Source: Oleiagrimonas sp963747595 (lineage in GTDB: Bacteria; Pseudomonadota; Gammaproteobacteria; Xanthomonadales; Rhodanobacteraceae). From it: a stretch of 64,000 nucleotides of DNA. The position numbers and the translations under genes are program-made. Positions 1 to 9,911 of the stretch are shown here, piece after piece. The DNA lies in contig CAVVFO010000002.1 of the NCBI GenBank assembly GCA_963747595.1, positions 62,001-126,000 on the forward strand, written 5' to 3'. Under the pieces are notes generated by a model that was not told where the DNA came from, ran no database searches, and was given only the letters and a program-made list of their open reading frames with translations. Each line of letters opens with the position of its first letter. Within the stretch, counting starts at the first letter, position 1.

Positions 1-1352
<1,352 letters not shown>

Positions 1353-1376
1353 AAAACCGGCGGGCAGTGCCCGCCG
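1353..1376 (-). terminator. Intrinsic terminator downstream of osmC
   Basis: A perfect 7-bp stem, GGCGGGC/GCCCGCC, with an AGT loop lies at 1359-1375. Read on the minus strand it is followed by a run of five T (AAAAA on plus at 1352-1356). It therefore suits the end of the minus-strand osmC transcript, and it abuts the convergent selO stop codon. Confidence 0.75.
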
Positions 1377-1409
1377 ACCCTTGCCTGATTGTCGCTGCCG
1401 GCGCGGACG

Positions 1410-1838
1410 TCAGGCGGACTTCAGTCGCGCATCCATGGTGATGTGTGCGTTCAACACCTTGGAGACCGGGCACCCCTTCTTCGCCTTGTCGGCGATCTCC
1501 TCGAACGTGGCCGCATCCGTGCCCGGCACGTCGGCGGTGACATCCAGATGGAGGGCGCTGATCTCGAAGCCGTCATCGACCTTGTTCAATGTCACCTGCG
1601 CCTTGGTATGGATGCTTTCCGGCGTCAGGTCTTCCTCGCCGAGCATCAGCGACAACGCCATCGAGAAACAGGCCGCGTGTGCCGCGCCGATCAGTTCCTC
1701 GGGATTGGTGCCGGGGCCATCCTCGAAACGGGACTTGAAGCCGTAAGGTGCTTCCTGGAGCACCCCGGTCTCGGTCGAGATGCTGCCCTGGCCCTGCTTG
1801 ATATCGCCTTTCCAGACGGCGGAGGCGGATCTTTTCAT
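1410..1838 (-). CDS. osmC: OsmC-type organic hydroperoxide reductase
   Basis: This 142-residue protein is a thiol peroxidase of the OsmC/Ohr superfamily. It reduces organic hydroperoxides with two cysteines in the cytoplasm and is usually induced by osmotic or stationary-phase stress. Both catalytic cysteines are present, one in HAACFSMALS and one in KGCPVSK, and the block GTNPEELIGAAHAACFS matches E. coli OsmC closely. The chosen ATG at 1838 has an AGGA Shine-Dalgarno 8 nt upstream. A GTG 15 bp further upstream is in frame but would overlap that site. The gene converges on selO and has its own terminator. Confidence 0.93.
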   Translation of the reverse strand: MKRSASAVWKGDIKQGQGSISTETGVLQEAPYGFKSRFEDGPGTNPEELIGAAHAACFSMALSLMLGEEDLTPESIHTKAQVTLNKVDDGFEISALHLDVTADVPGTDAATFEEIADKAKKGCPVSKVLNAHITMDARLKSA

Positions 1839-2137
1839 GGCATGTTTCCTCACGTGTGATGGATGTCATGGAGTCGCCGCCAGTATGGCGGGGTACAGCT
1901 TGATGCGAGCATAACGTGAAGCAGAAGCTGGACGCGTTCCCTGGCTACGCGTGTCGAATCCGCGTGCATGACCGTTGGGGCAGAACTGAATGTTCCCTTA
2001 GGTGGTGGCCGTCTGTTTTGCGTTTGTATGGGTGATGTGGGGTAGGGTTCTGCACGTCAACGTCACATTTCGTTTATCGATCCGCGCAGGCGTCGTCATG
2101 AACGGGCGCGACCATGCACTTACAAGGAGAACCTGCC

Positions 2138-2743
2138 ATGAATACACGAATGACTCGAATCGCCGTAATGTCGGCCGGTGCCCTGGCCATAGGGCTCGGA
2201 GGTTGTTCGCAGTACGTCAAGAAGGCCGACTTCAGCAGCGCCATCCAGCAGTTGCAGCAAAAGCAGCAACAGCAGCAGCAGGAAATCGACTCCATCAAGC
2301 AGGAGATGCAGTCGCGGTTTTCCAAGCTGAATGCCAAGGTCACGCAGATGGCGGGCCGTGTCAGTATCGATACCGTGGCGCATTTTGCCTTCAACAAGTC
2401 CACCTTGCGTGATCAGGACAAGCCGGCGCTGAAGGGCTTTGCCAAGACCATGAAGCAGTATCACCCGGATGCGCTCATCACGGTGGAAGGTTTCGCCGAT
2501 CCTGCCGGCAGCCGCAGCTATAACAAGAAACTGGGGATGAAGCGTGCCGACGCGGTGCGCAATTATCTGGTCAATACGGGCGGTTTGTCGCCGGATGAAG
2601 TGCGCGCCGTGAGCTATGGCGAGTCCCGGGATCGCCAAGTCACCAAGGGCGCCACCCATCAGGAGGGCCAGGACAATCGCCGCGTGTCCCTGACGGTGGA
2701 TTCGACCGGCTCCAACTCGATGGCGCAGACCGACGGGCAGTAG
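2138..2743 (+). CDS. OmpA-family peptidoglycan-binding lipoprotein
   Basis: The 201-residue product has a signal peptide ending in a lipobox (GLGGC), so it should be an acylated outer-membrane lipoprotein. A glutamine-rich coiled-coil segment (QQLQQKQQQQQQEIDSIK) follows. The C-terminal OmpA-like domain, from about residue 75, is the non-covalent peptidoglycan-binding module; its hallmarks VEGFADPAGS and the later NRRVSL are visible. The start at 2138 is set by AAGGAGA ahead of the ATG and by the signal peptide. The architecture resembles Pal or YiaD, but there are no tol genes nearby, so the specific role is unknown. A strong terminator follows. Confidence 0.85.
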   Translation: MNTRMTRIAVMSAGALAIGLGGCSQYVKKADFSSAIQQLQQKQQQQQQEIDSIKQEMQSRFSKLNAKVTQMAGRVSIDTVAHFAFNKSTLRDQDKPALKGFAKTMKQYHPDALITVEGFADPAGSRSYNKKLGMKRADAVRNYLVNTGGLSPDEVRAVSYGESRDRQVTKGATHQEGQDNRRVSLTVDSTGSNSMAQTDGQ

Positions 2744-2770
2744 CCCGGCAACCTGCGACAAGGACAGGAA

Positions 2771-2798
2771 AAGGGCGGCTCGCGAGCCGCCCTTTTTT
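2771..2798. terminator. Bidirectional intrinsic terminator
   Basis: AAGGGCGGCT-CGCG-AGCCGCCCTT is a perfect 10-bp stem with a four-base loop. It is followed by T on the plus strand, and the reverse strand also ends in TTTT. It sits between the convergent OmpA-type lipoprotein gene and the Old Yellow Enzyme gene and can serve both. Confidence 0.88.
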
Positions 2799-2813
2799 CA
2801 TCTGCCGCAAAAT

Positions 2814-3923
2814 TCAGGCCGTCTCGGCCTGATCCATCGTCGGCCAGTCGGAATAGCCGGTGGCATCACCGCCATACCAGTATTCCTCGGGCGCTTCGGC
2901 CAGCGGTGCGCCGGCGTGCAGACGCTCCACAAGGTCGGGATTGGCGATGAATGGTCGGCCGAAACTGACGAGATCGGCGTGGCCGGCGGCCAGCTCCTTC
3001 TCGGCTAGCTCCGCAGTGAACCGGTTGTTTGCCATGAATGCGCCGGAAAAGCGCTCGCGCAACGCGTCGAAGTCGATGTTCTGCGGATGCTCGCGCGTGG
3101 ACCGCGTCACGCCCTCGATGACGTGGAGATATGCCAGCCCCATGTCCGAGAGCGCATCCACGTAACGTCCGTAGGTCTCCATCGGTGCGCTGTCCAGTGG
3201 CGTGTTGCCGGGCATGTCCGTGGCCGGCGAGATGCGAATGCCGACCCGATCGGCGCCCCACACCTCGACCACGGCGCGCACCACCTGCAACGGGAAGCGC
3301 AGGCGGTTCTCGATGCTGCCGCCGTACTGGTCTTCGCGCTGGTTGCTGCTGTCGCGCAGGAACTGCTCCAGCAGGTAGTTGTTGGCCGAGTGCACTTCCA
3401 CACCGTCGAAACCGGCTGCCTTTGCCTGCTTCGCCGCATGGCGGTAGTCCTCGACGATGACCGGGATGTCGTCGGACTCCAGTGCCCGGGGGGTGACGTG
3501 ATCCTTCATGCCCTCGGTGGTGAAGGCCTGTCCCTCCGGTTTGATGGCCGAGGGCGCGACGGGAAGATCGCCACCGTGCAGATCGGGATGCGAAATGCGT
3601 CCGGTGTGCCACAGTTGCAGGAAGATGTGGCCATCGCGTTGATGCACGGCATCGGTGACATTTTTCCACGCAGCGACTTGGGTGTCGCTCCAGATGCCCG
3701 GCGTCCAGGCGTAGCCGACCGCCTGCGGCGAGATGTTGGTGGCCTCTGCGATCAACAGGCCGGCGCTGGCGCGTTGCGCGTAGTAGTCGGCAGCGTAATC
3801 CGGGGGAACGCCCTCCAGATTCGAGCGGCTGCGGGTCAGCGGTGCCATCACGATGCGATTGGACAAGGTGATCGGCCCCAGCTTGCAGGGTCGGAAAAGG
3901 CGGGTGCTTGTGGATGTGCTCAT
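2814..3923 (-). CDS. Old Yellow Enzyme family alkene reductase (NemA-like)
   Basis: This 369-residue FMN-dependent TIM-barrel enzyme uses NAD(P)H to reduce activated C=C bonds (enones, maleimides) and sometimes nitro esters. The family signature is present: the substrate-binding pair in VHSANNYLLEQFL, then SSNQREDQYGGSIENR. An N-terminal block, FRPCKLGPITLSNRIVMAPL, supplies the FMN-contacting Thr/Pro region. The ATG at 3923 has a GGAG 6 nt upstream. It is divergent from the csbD-like gene. The natural substrate cannot be read from sequence; the family resembles N-ethylmaleimide reductase and xenobiotic reductases. Confidence 0.9.
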   Translation of the reverse strand: MSTSTSTRLFRPCKLGPITLSNRIVMAPLTRSRSNLEGVPPDYAADYYAQRASAGLLIAEATNISPQAVGYAWTPGIWSDTQVAAWKNVTDAVHQRDGHIFLQLWHTGRISHPDLHGGDLPVAPSAIKPEGQAFTTEGMKDHVTPRALESDDIPVIVEDYRHAAKQAKAAGFDGVEVHSANNYLLEQFLRDSSNQREDQYGGSIENRLRFPLQVVRAVVEVWGADRVGIRISPATDMPGNTPLDSAPMETYGRYVDALSDMGLAYLHVIEGVTRSTREHPQNIDFDALRERFSGAFMANNRFTAELAEKELAAGHADLVSFGRPFIANPDLVERLHAGAPLAEAPEEYWYGGDATGYSDWPTMDQAETA

Positions 3924-4160
3924 GTGGTCTCCAATGACTGTCGTGGCGTTGCCTCACATTGCCCCCCACAATGAGCGTCAAACGTTGGGACGCCGCCAGG
4001 GCATTGCAAGCTGTCGACGGCGTGATGAAGCAATCACGATACTGGCTGCCGGCTAACCCGTATTGCCTCCCCCGAGGCCGTCAATGACCGACGGTTCAGC
4101 TGCAGCATGATTGACTTGGCATGCGTCAAGAACGTATCCCAATGTGTGAGGACATCCGCA

Positions 4161-4358
4161 ATGAATGAAGATCGCATCAAGGGTCAATGGAAACAGATGA
4201 CCGGCAAGATGAAATCGAACTGGGGCAAGCTTACCGACGACGATCTGCAAAGAGCCGAAGGTGATACCGAATACCTCACGGGCAAGGTGCAGGAGCGGTA
4301 TGGCATCACGCGTGACGAGGCAAAAAAGCAGGTCGAGGAGTTCAAGAAGTCGATCTGA
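4161..4358 (+). CDS. CsbD family stress-response protein
   Basis: This small hydrophilic protein of 65 residues carries the CsbD-like block MNEDRIKGQWKQMTGK and a charged C-terminus. Homologues such as E. coli YjbJ are abundant general-stress proteins of unknown biochemical function. The ATG at 4161 follows GAGGA at a suitable distance; an in-frame ATG 54 bp upstream lacks a ribosome-binding site and would add residues foreign to the family. It has a strong terminator directly downstream and is probably monocistronic. Confidence 0.88.
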   Translation: MNEDRIKGQWKQMTGKMKSNWGKLTDDDLQRAEGDTEYLTGKVQERYGITRDEAKKQVEEFKKSI

Positions 4359-4381
4359 CAGCTTGAGCTGATATGCAAGGG

Positions 4382-4413
4382 AAAGCCGGCGGATCCAGTC
4401 CGCCGGCTTTTTT
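4382..4413 (+). terminator. Intrinsic terminator after csbD-like gene
   Basis: A perfect 12-bp stem (AAAGCCGGCGGA/TCCGCCGGCTTT) with a five-base loop ends in a run of six T. It lies 24 bases after the stop codon. Confidence 0.9.
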
Positions 4414-4512
4414 ATGATGCGCCCTGCAGGGCGCATCCACCCGCAGGCCGGAATCGCACGTTCACCGGCAGGGGAAGGTGGCCGGGGGAGCCCGGTCCCT
4501 TCCCGATCGGCA

Positions 4513-5280
4513 TTACTTGGGCGCCAGTCGCACCGCGCCATCCAGGCGGATGGTCTCGCCGTTGATGTAGCGATTGCCGAGAATGAACGCGACCGTATCG
4601 GCATATTCCTCCGCCTTGCCCAGGCGCGATGGGAACGGGATCGATGCGCTCAGCGATTCCTGCACCTGCGGTGGCATGCCGTCCACCATGGGGGTCCAGA
4701 AGATACCCGGAGCGATGGTCACCACGCGGATGCCGAAACGTGCCAGTTCGCGCGCCATCGGCAGCGTCATGCTCACCACCCCGCCCTTGGAGGCCGAGTA
4801 GGCCGCCTGGCCGATCTGGCCTTCGTACGCCGCCACCGACGCGGTATTGACGATCACCCCGCGCTCCCCGTCTTCGCCGGGATCGTTGTGCTGCATGAGG
4901 TTGGCCGCTGCCTTGGCCACATTGAAGCTGCCGATCAGGTTGACCGTGACCGTGCTGGCGAAGTTGGACAGCTGCATCGGCCCCTGCTTGCCCAGCACGC
5001 GGCCGGCACCGAGGATGCCGGCGCAATTGATGGTGGTGTTGAGGCCGCCCATGGCGTCTTGCGCAGCGTTCAGCGTCTCGATGACGCCGCTTTCGGAGGT
5101 GACGTCGGTGGCCATGAAGCGCGCTGCCTCGCCGAGCTCCTTGGCGGCTGCATGGCCTTTGTCCTCATCGACATCCAGCAAGGTGACTGTGCCGCCGTGA
5201 GCCACGAAGTACGTGGCGACCGCGTATCCCAGGCCGGACGCGCCGCCGGTGATGATGGCTTTGATGTGATCAAGCTGCAT
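4513..5280 (-). CDS. SDR family 3-hydroxyacyl-CoA dehydrogenase (HSD10-like)
   Basis: This 255-residue short-chain dehydrogenase has the NAD-binding TGGASGLG at residues 11-18, the NTASVAAYEGQIGQ segment with the catalytic Ser, and YSASK as the Tyr/Lys pair. The insert in VNLIGSFNVAKAAANLM and the APGIFWTPM block are typical of the type II 3-hydroxyacyl-CoA dehydrogenase/17-beta-HSD10 subgroup, which oxidises 2-methyl-3-hydroxybutyryl-CoA or other short acyl-CoAs. That would fit the branched-chain amino acid catabolism seen elsewhere in the window, but substrate specificity is inferred only from resemblance. It appears monocistronic. Confidence 0.85.
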   Translation of the reverse strand: MQLDHIKAIITGGASGLGYAVATYFVAHGGTVTLLDVDEDKGHAAAKELGEAARFMATDVTSESGVIETLNAAQDAMGGLNTTINCAGILGAGRVLGKQGPMQLSNFASTVTVNLIGSFNVAKAAANLMQHNDPGEDGERGVIVNTASVAAYEGQIGQAAYSASKGGVVSMTLPMARELARFGIRVVTIAPGIFWTPMVDGMPPQVQESLSASIPFPSRLGKAEEYADTVAFILGNRYINGETIRLDGAVRLAPK

Positions 5281-5507
5281 GGATATCTCCAGAGGGTGCT
5301 GTGCAAAGCGTCACAGTTTAACGGCTGTGCGTGGGGGCCGCTGGCGCCAGCCGGAACACGCCCGGCCGGTTGGCCATGCATCGGCGAGCGCTGCAGGGTG
5401 GCTCGGGGAACGATAGCGACGGCGCCGCATGGAGGCGGGGAAACCGGCCTGTGGCCGGCAAACTGGCGGGGAACATGTGTTGCCTGCTGGTACGCAGGCG
5501 GGATGGA

Positions 5508-6083
5508 TCATCGTTCGACGCGGCGCAGGCAATCCTCGAGTGCCGATGAGCCGAGCAGCCGGGCGAATGGTTGCGGCGGCAAAGGCGGTTGGTCGGGCGT
5601 GGCAAGAGCGCGTTCCCAGACTCCGACGTCATGCCAGCGGCCCAGCTTGTAGCCGGCTGCGTGCCAGGTGCCGGCGGCGCGGAACCCGAGTGCTTCGTGC
5701 AGCGCGACGCTGGCGGTTCCCGGCAACGTGATGACGCCCACGGCTCGAGTGAAGCCCTGCATCACCAATACCTCCAGGAGTGCCGTGCATAGCCGCCGCG
5801 CAACACCCCGCCGCAAGGCTGCAGCCGCCACATAGACCGAAATTTCCACTATCCAGTCATAGGCCGCGCGCTCCCGGTAGCGTCCGGCATAGGCGTAGCC
5901 CTGCACGGCGCCGCCCTGCTCCAGCACCAGCCACGGATAGACAGGCGCACAGTGCAGCATGCGGTTGCGCACGTCCGCCGCTGAGGGGACCTCGATCTCG
6001 AACGTTGCCGCGCCATCGGTGACATGCGGGGCATAGATCGCCTGGATCGCGGCAGCATCATCGACGCGCGCGGTGCGGATCAT
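5508..6083 (-). CDS. Phosphinothricin acetyltransferase-like GNAT
   Basis: The 191-residue protein is a GNAT N-acetyltransferase of the PAT/Bar subgroup. It starts with IRTARVDDAAAIQAIYAPHV, has the YAYAGRYRERAAYDW block diagnostic of phosphinothricin/methionine sulfoximine acetyltransferases, and the acetyl-CoA loop as ALRRGVARRL. The usual C-terminal signature GFRAAGTWHAAGYKLGRW is present. Its start codon overlaps the stop of the upstream GNAT gene (ATGA), so the two are translationally coupled. The physiological substrate is probably methionine sulfoximine or a similar amino acid, which is inference from the family. Confidence 0.87.
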   Translation of the reverse strand: MIRTARVDDAAAIQAIYAPHVTDGAATFEIEVPSAADVRNRMLHCAPVYPWLVLEQGGAVQGYAYAGRYRERAAYDWIVEISVYVAAAALRRGVARRLCTALLEVLVMQGFTRAVGVITLPGTASVALHEALGFRAAGTWHAAGYKLGRWHDVGVWERALATPDQPPLPPQPFARLLGSSALEDCLRRVER

Positions 6084-6580
6084 GTTGCGTGGTCCAGCTT
6101 GCGCAGGAAGAAGCGGTCACAGCCGAAATGCCCGGTATCGCCCATGCGCGCCTCGATGCGTCGGAAACCTGCCTTGATATAGACTGACTGGGCTGCGTCC
6201 ATGCCGGTCAGGGTCTCGATGTAACACTGCGTGTACCCCATGCTGCGGGCCGTTTCCATGCAGCGCTGCATCATCGCCAGCCCCGCACCGAGGCCGCGCA
6301 GTGCAGGCAGAAAATACATCTTGCGCAGCTCGCAGGTGGCGCCGTCGGATCCTTGCAGCGGGCCGATCCCGCAGCCACCCATGACGCGTCCGTCGCGTTC
6401 GACCACGAAGTAGGCCGAGCCGGGTTGCGTGTATGCGGAGTGCATCGTGTCGACTTCGGGATCCTGGCTGGCAAAACCGGCCCCGCCAGCGCCGAATTCC
6501 GGCATGACGGTGCGGATCACGTGGGCAACGGCGGCATCGTCGCGCGCTTCGATGGGACGAATCTGGAACGTATCGGTCAT
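6080..6580 (-). CDS. GNAT family N-acetyltransferase
   Basis: This 166-residue GNAT shows an N-terminal IRPIEARDDAAVAHVIR and the acetyl-CoA-binding region LPALRGLGAGLAMMQ. The C-terminal YIKAGFRRIEARMGDTGH is like E. coli YpeA/ElaA-type single-domain acetyltransferases. The substrate is not identifiable. The ATG at 6580 is chosen because the fold begins right after it; upstream codons read through low-quality sequence and there is no clear ribosome-binding site. Its stop overlaps the start of the PAT-like gene by 4 bp, forming a two-gene operon. Confidence 0.8.
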   Translation of the reverse strand: MTDTFQIRPIEARDDAAVAHVIRTVMPEFGAGGAGFASQDPEVDTMHSAYTQPGSAYFVVERDGRVMGGCGIGPLQGSDGATCELRKMYFLPALRGLGAGLAMMQRCMETARSMGYTQCYIETLTGMDAAQSVYIKAGFRRIEARMGDTGHFGCDRFFLRKLDHAT

Positions 6581-6727
6581 GAAATACTGCGTCGGCAGAA
6601 GTGAATGCGCTGAATGTGACGGGCGCGCAGGCGAATGGCAAGCGCCCCGAGGGCCGGATTTCCGCAGCACCGGCTTGAGCGGCGATGGCAGCATGGAAGG
6701 CACCGGTGTACTGCGTCGATGGCGATA

Positions 6728-7546
6728 TTACCTCAGTGCCGCGGCATACCAGGGGCCATGCTGCTGCAGGCTGACCGGCATGCCGAAGAGCGTCGACAGT
6801 GATGCATCGGCGAGCATGGCGCCCTTGCGTCCTTGGTCGAAGATACGGCCATCGCGCAGCAGCACCACGTGCGCGATCTCCGGCAGGATTTCCTCCACAT
6901 GATGCGTCACCATGATCAACGTCGTGCCCGTGCGTGCCAGCTCCTGCAGGCGTTCGAGAAAACGCCGCCGGGTGACTATGTCCAGGCCGGCGCAGGGTTC
7001 ATCCAGAAACAGGGCGCGCGGCTGGTGCACAAGTGCCCTGGCGATCAGCACGCGGCGCGCCTCGCCGGTGGACAGGGTGGCCAGGCGGCGCGTGGCCAGG
7101 TGCTGCATGCCCATGCGCGCAAGCGCATCCTCGCAGCGACTGCGCATATCCGAATTGATGTGGTGGTGATCCAGTCGCAGACCCTGGGTGGCGAAGAAGC
7201 CGGACAGCACCGCCTCGCGGGCGGTCATGGAGTTGTGGGTCGTGAAATCGAGTTGCACGTCCGAGGAGACCACGCCAATCAGCCGCCGCAGGGCCTCCAC
7301 GCTCCACCGCGCACGGCCGAACATGCGGACGCGGACTTCGCCGTCGGCCTTGGCGCGGGGATACAGGCGTCGTTCCAATAGGCGGACGAAGGTCGACTTG
7401 CCGCTGCCATTGGGGCCGAGTATCGCGGTGTGCTGACCTTGTGCAATGGCCAGGCGGATATCCTGCAGGAGAGGGCGGCCATCACGGATCACGTTGACGT
7501 CGGCAAGCTCGAGAAGCGGCGCATCGGGGGTGGTGCATTCATGCAT
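6728..7546 (-). CDS. ABC transporter ATP-binding protein, stand-alone
   Basis: This single nucleotide-binding domain of about 272 residues has Walker A GPNGSGKST, a signature motif written LSTGEARR, Walker B ALFLDEPCAGLD and the switch His in MVTHHVEEI. The signature deviates from LSGGQ and resembles the half-modules of ModF/YlmA-like ATPases. No permease or substrate-binding protein is next to it, so the partner is unknown. Two in-frame starts, 7573 and 7546, exist; neither has a good ribosome-binding site. It is divergent from the DUF1499 gene. Confidence 0.82.
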   Translation of the reverse strand: MHECTTPDAPLLELADVNVIRDGRPLLQDIRLAIAQGQHTAILGPNGSGKSTFVRLLERRLYPRAKADGEVRVRMFGRARWSVEALRRLIGVVSSDVQLDFTTHNSMTAREAVLSGFFATQGLRLDHHHINSDMRSRCEDALARMGMQHLATRRLATLSTGEARRVLIARALVHQPRALFLDEPCAGLDIVTRRRFLERLQELARTGTTLIMVTHHVEEILPEIAHVVLLRDGRIFDQGRKGAMLADASLSTLFGMPVSLQQHGPWYAAALR

Positions 7547-7616
7547 GGGCGCAGCATAGCGCCCATGTCGCATGTACAGTTGCAGGATGCGCGCTGCGGA
7601 AAAAAGGAAATATCAT

Positions 7617-8102
7617 ATGCGCCGCCCATCGTTGCCATTGTTGATCGCAGCAGTGGCCATGGCGGGAGGGCTCAGTGCATGTGCGGCAGCTCCGCCGGGA
7701 CGATTCACTCAAGCCCACGCGCCAGGACGGTTCACGGCGTGCCCCAGCGCCCCGCACTGCGTGTCCTCGCAGGCCGGGCCGGGCAGTTCGCATCATGTCC
7801 CGCCCTTCATGTACACCGGCAGCGAAGCGCATGTACGCCAGGTGCTGCTGCAGACGCTGCATGGCGCAGGCAGCGCCTCCGTGAAGCATGCCGGAACGCA
7901 CTTCATCCATGCCACATTTACCAGCCGTCTATTTGGCTTTGTCGATGACGTGACGTTCATCATCCACCCGCAGCAGGGCATCATCGACGTGAAGTCCTCC
8001 TCGCGTATCGGCTATTACGATTTCGGTGTCAACCGGAGCCGAGTGAAACGGCTGCGGGCGCGCTTCGAATCATTGTTGAAGAATTCGCCGGCGTCCGGCT
8101 GA
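7617..8102 (+). CDS. DUF1499 lipoprotein
   Basis: The 161-residue product starts with a signal peptide and lipobox (LSAC near residue 21). The DUF1499 body follows, seen as CPSAPHCVSS and IDVKSSSRIGYYDFGVN, then NRSRVKRLRARFE at the end. DUF1499 proteins are small envelope proteins of unknown function; the SSSR-G-D-GVNRxRV block is the conserved core. The ATG at 7617 is preceded by AAGGA. It is divergently oriented from the ABC ATPase, about 70 bp apart. Confidence 0.83.
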   Translation: MRRPSLPLLIAAVAMAGGLSACAAAPPGRFTQAHAPGRFTACPSAPHCVSSQAGPGSSHHVPPFMYTGSEAHVRQVLLQTLHGAGSASVKHAGTHFIHATFTSRLFGFVDDVTFIIHPQQGIIDVKSSSRIGYYDFGVNRSRVKRLRARFESLLKNSPASG

Positions 8103-8212
8103 CGCATTACGGCGGCGATGGTTGGCGCTCCGGTCTGGAGGGGGCGTTCATCTGTCGCCGTCGCGTGTGCTGGATTCCAGTGTGGCCAAGTCACCGCAGA
8201 CAGGGAGCGATC

Positions 8213-8494
8213 ATGTCCGAACCGTTCGAGACCGACCATCATGCCACCCCGAAACACACACGGATTTACGGCCGCTACGAAAAGCTCTACACGCTGAACG
8301 ATTTCATGGCTGCGGTGCTGTTCGTGATCGGCTCCGTCATGTTTTTCTCCGACAACCTGATGTATCCCGCCACCTGGTGCTTCACCATCGGCTCCATCAA
8401 CTTCTTGTTGCGCCCGGCCATCAAGGTGTTGCGCGAATTTCACCTGGCGAATCTTCCGCTCCCCGGAGATGGCTCCGAGGACGGTGTGCAGTAG
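8213..8494 (+). CDS. YrhK-domain small membrane protein
   Basis: The 93-residue protein contains the YrhK-like motif (YEKLYTLNDFMAAVLFVIGS, then a second hydrophobic helix ending in LLRPAIKVLREFHL), giving two predicted membrane helices with a short loop. The family has no known biochemical function. The start at 8213 is set by GGGAG ahead of the ATG. It lies downstream of the DUF1499 gene by 110 bp on the same strand and could share its transcript. Confidence 0.78.
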   Translation: MSEPFETDHHATPKHTRIYGRYEKLYTLNDFMAAVLFVIGSVMFFSDNLMYPATWCFTIGSINFLLRPAIKVLREFHLANLPLPGDGSEDGVQ

Positions 8495-8730
8495 AAACCG
8501 GGGGCTGCGGTCGTGCTCCCATCCACAGGCTGCGCCTCGCTTGAGGCTGACATGGAAACACCATGCGTGCCTTCCGACCGATGCATCTCCCGGCGCAGTC
8601 CGGTCGCGGGCTGCGGGGTTTCTGCCGCCCATGCTCCTGAGGGCGCACTATGGGCCGGGCAGCGCGCATGGCCGAGTGTCGGACTGCCCGCTACAATGTC
8701 GGATCGACTCCACTGCTACGGCATGCATTT

Positions 8731-9900
8731 ATGGCTTCTCGTCTCGATCCGTTCGATCTGTACGATGTTCGCGCCCAGCTCTCCGACGAGGAGCGCATGG
8801 TGCAGGACACCGTGGCCCGGTTCACCGATGAGAAGGTGCTGCCGATCATCGGCGACTGTTTCGATGAAGGACGTTTCCCGCACGAGCTGGTCCCCGAGCT
8901 GGCCGGGCTTGGGCTGCTGGGAAGTTACTTCCCCGAGGAATACGGCTGCGCCGGCATGAACGGTGTCAGCTACGGCCTGATCTGCCAGGAGCTGGAGCGT
9001 GGCGATTCGGGCATCCGCAGCTTCGTCTCGGTGCAGACCTCGCTGTGCATGTACCCGATTTTCGCCTTCGGTACCGAGGAGCAGAGGAAACGCTGGCTGC
9101 CGCAGATGGCCTCCGGCGAAGCCATCGGCTGCTTCGGCCTCACCGAGCCGCATGGCGGCTCCGATCCGGCCAACATGAAGACCGTGGCGAAGAAGGACGG
9201 CGGCGACTGGGTGCTCAATGGCGCCAAGATGTGGATCACCAACGGCAACCTGGCCGACGTCGCCATCGTCTGGGCACAGACCGACGACGGCATTCAGGGC
9301 TTTCTGGTGGAAAAGGGCATGGGCGGTTTTTCCGCGCAGGAGGTCAAGCACAAGATGAGCCTGCGCGCGTCGGTCACATCGGCACTGTATTTCGACGACG
9401 TGCGCGTGCCCGAGGCCAACCGCCTGCCCGAGGTGAAGGGCCTGAAGGGGCCGCTGTCGTGCCTGACACAGGCGCGTTACGGCATCACCTGGGGCCCGAT
9501 CGGCGCGGCCATCGCCTGTTTCCGTGAAGCGCTTGAGTACTCGAAGGAGCGCATCCTGTTCGATCGTCCTGTGGCGGCCAATCAGGCCGTGCAGCTGAAA
9601 CTGTCGGACATGGCGCGGCGTATCACCATGGCGCAGCTGCTGTCGCTGCAGCTGGGCCGGCACAAGGATGCCGGCACGCTGCATCCCACCCAGGTTTCGC
9701 TGGCCAAGTGGAACAATGTGCGCATGGCCATCGACATCGCCCGCGAGGCACGCGACATCCTCGGCGGTGCCGGCATCACCACCGAGCATTGCCCGATCCG
9801 CCATGCCTTGAACCTGGAGTCGGTCATCACCTACGAGGGCACCGAGACCGTGCACCAGCTGGTGGTGGGCCGCGAGGTCACGGGTATCAACGCATTCTGA
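8731..9900 (+). CDS. gcdH: Glutaryl-CoA dehydrogenase family acyl-CoA dehydrogenase
   Basis: This 389-residue FAD-dependent acyl-CoA dehydrogenase most resembles glutaryl-CoA dehydrogenase, which oxidatively decarboxylates glutaryl-CoA to crotonyl-CoA in lysine and tryptophan degradation. Supporting motifs are CFGLTEPHGGSDP, WITNGNLADVAIVWA, and the catalytic-base region TYEGTETVHQLVVGREVTG at the C-terminus, with the Glu where GCDH carries it. The start MASRLDPFDLYD is typical of GCDH. ALDH7 and KMO in the same window fit a lysine/tryptophan route, though they are not adjacent. The GNAT gene follows 11 bp later. Confidence 0.88.
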   Translation: MASRLDPFDLYDVRAQLSDEERMVQDTVARFTDEKVLPIIGDCFDEGRFPHELVPELAGLGLLGSYFPEEYGCAGMNGVSYGLICQELERGDSGIRSFVSVQTSLCMYPIFAFGTEEQRKRWLPQMASGEAIGCFGLTEPHGGSDPANMKTVAKKDGGDWVLNGAKMWITNGNLADVAIVWAQTDDGIQGFLVEKGMGGFSAQEVKHKMSLRASVTSALYFDDVRVPEANRLPEVKGLKGPLSCLTQARYGITWGPIGAAIACFREALEYSKERILFDRPVAANQAVQLKLSDMARRITMAQLLSLQLGRHKDAGTLHPTQVSLAKWNNVRMAIDIAREARDILGGAGITTEHCPIRHALNLESVITYEGTETVHQLVVGREVTGINAF

Positions 9901-9911
9901 GAGCACCGGTA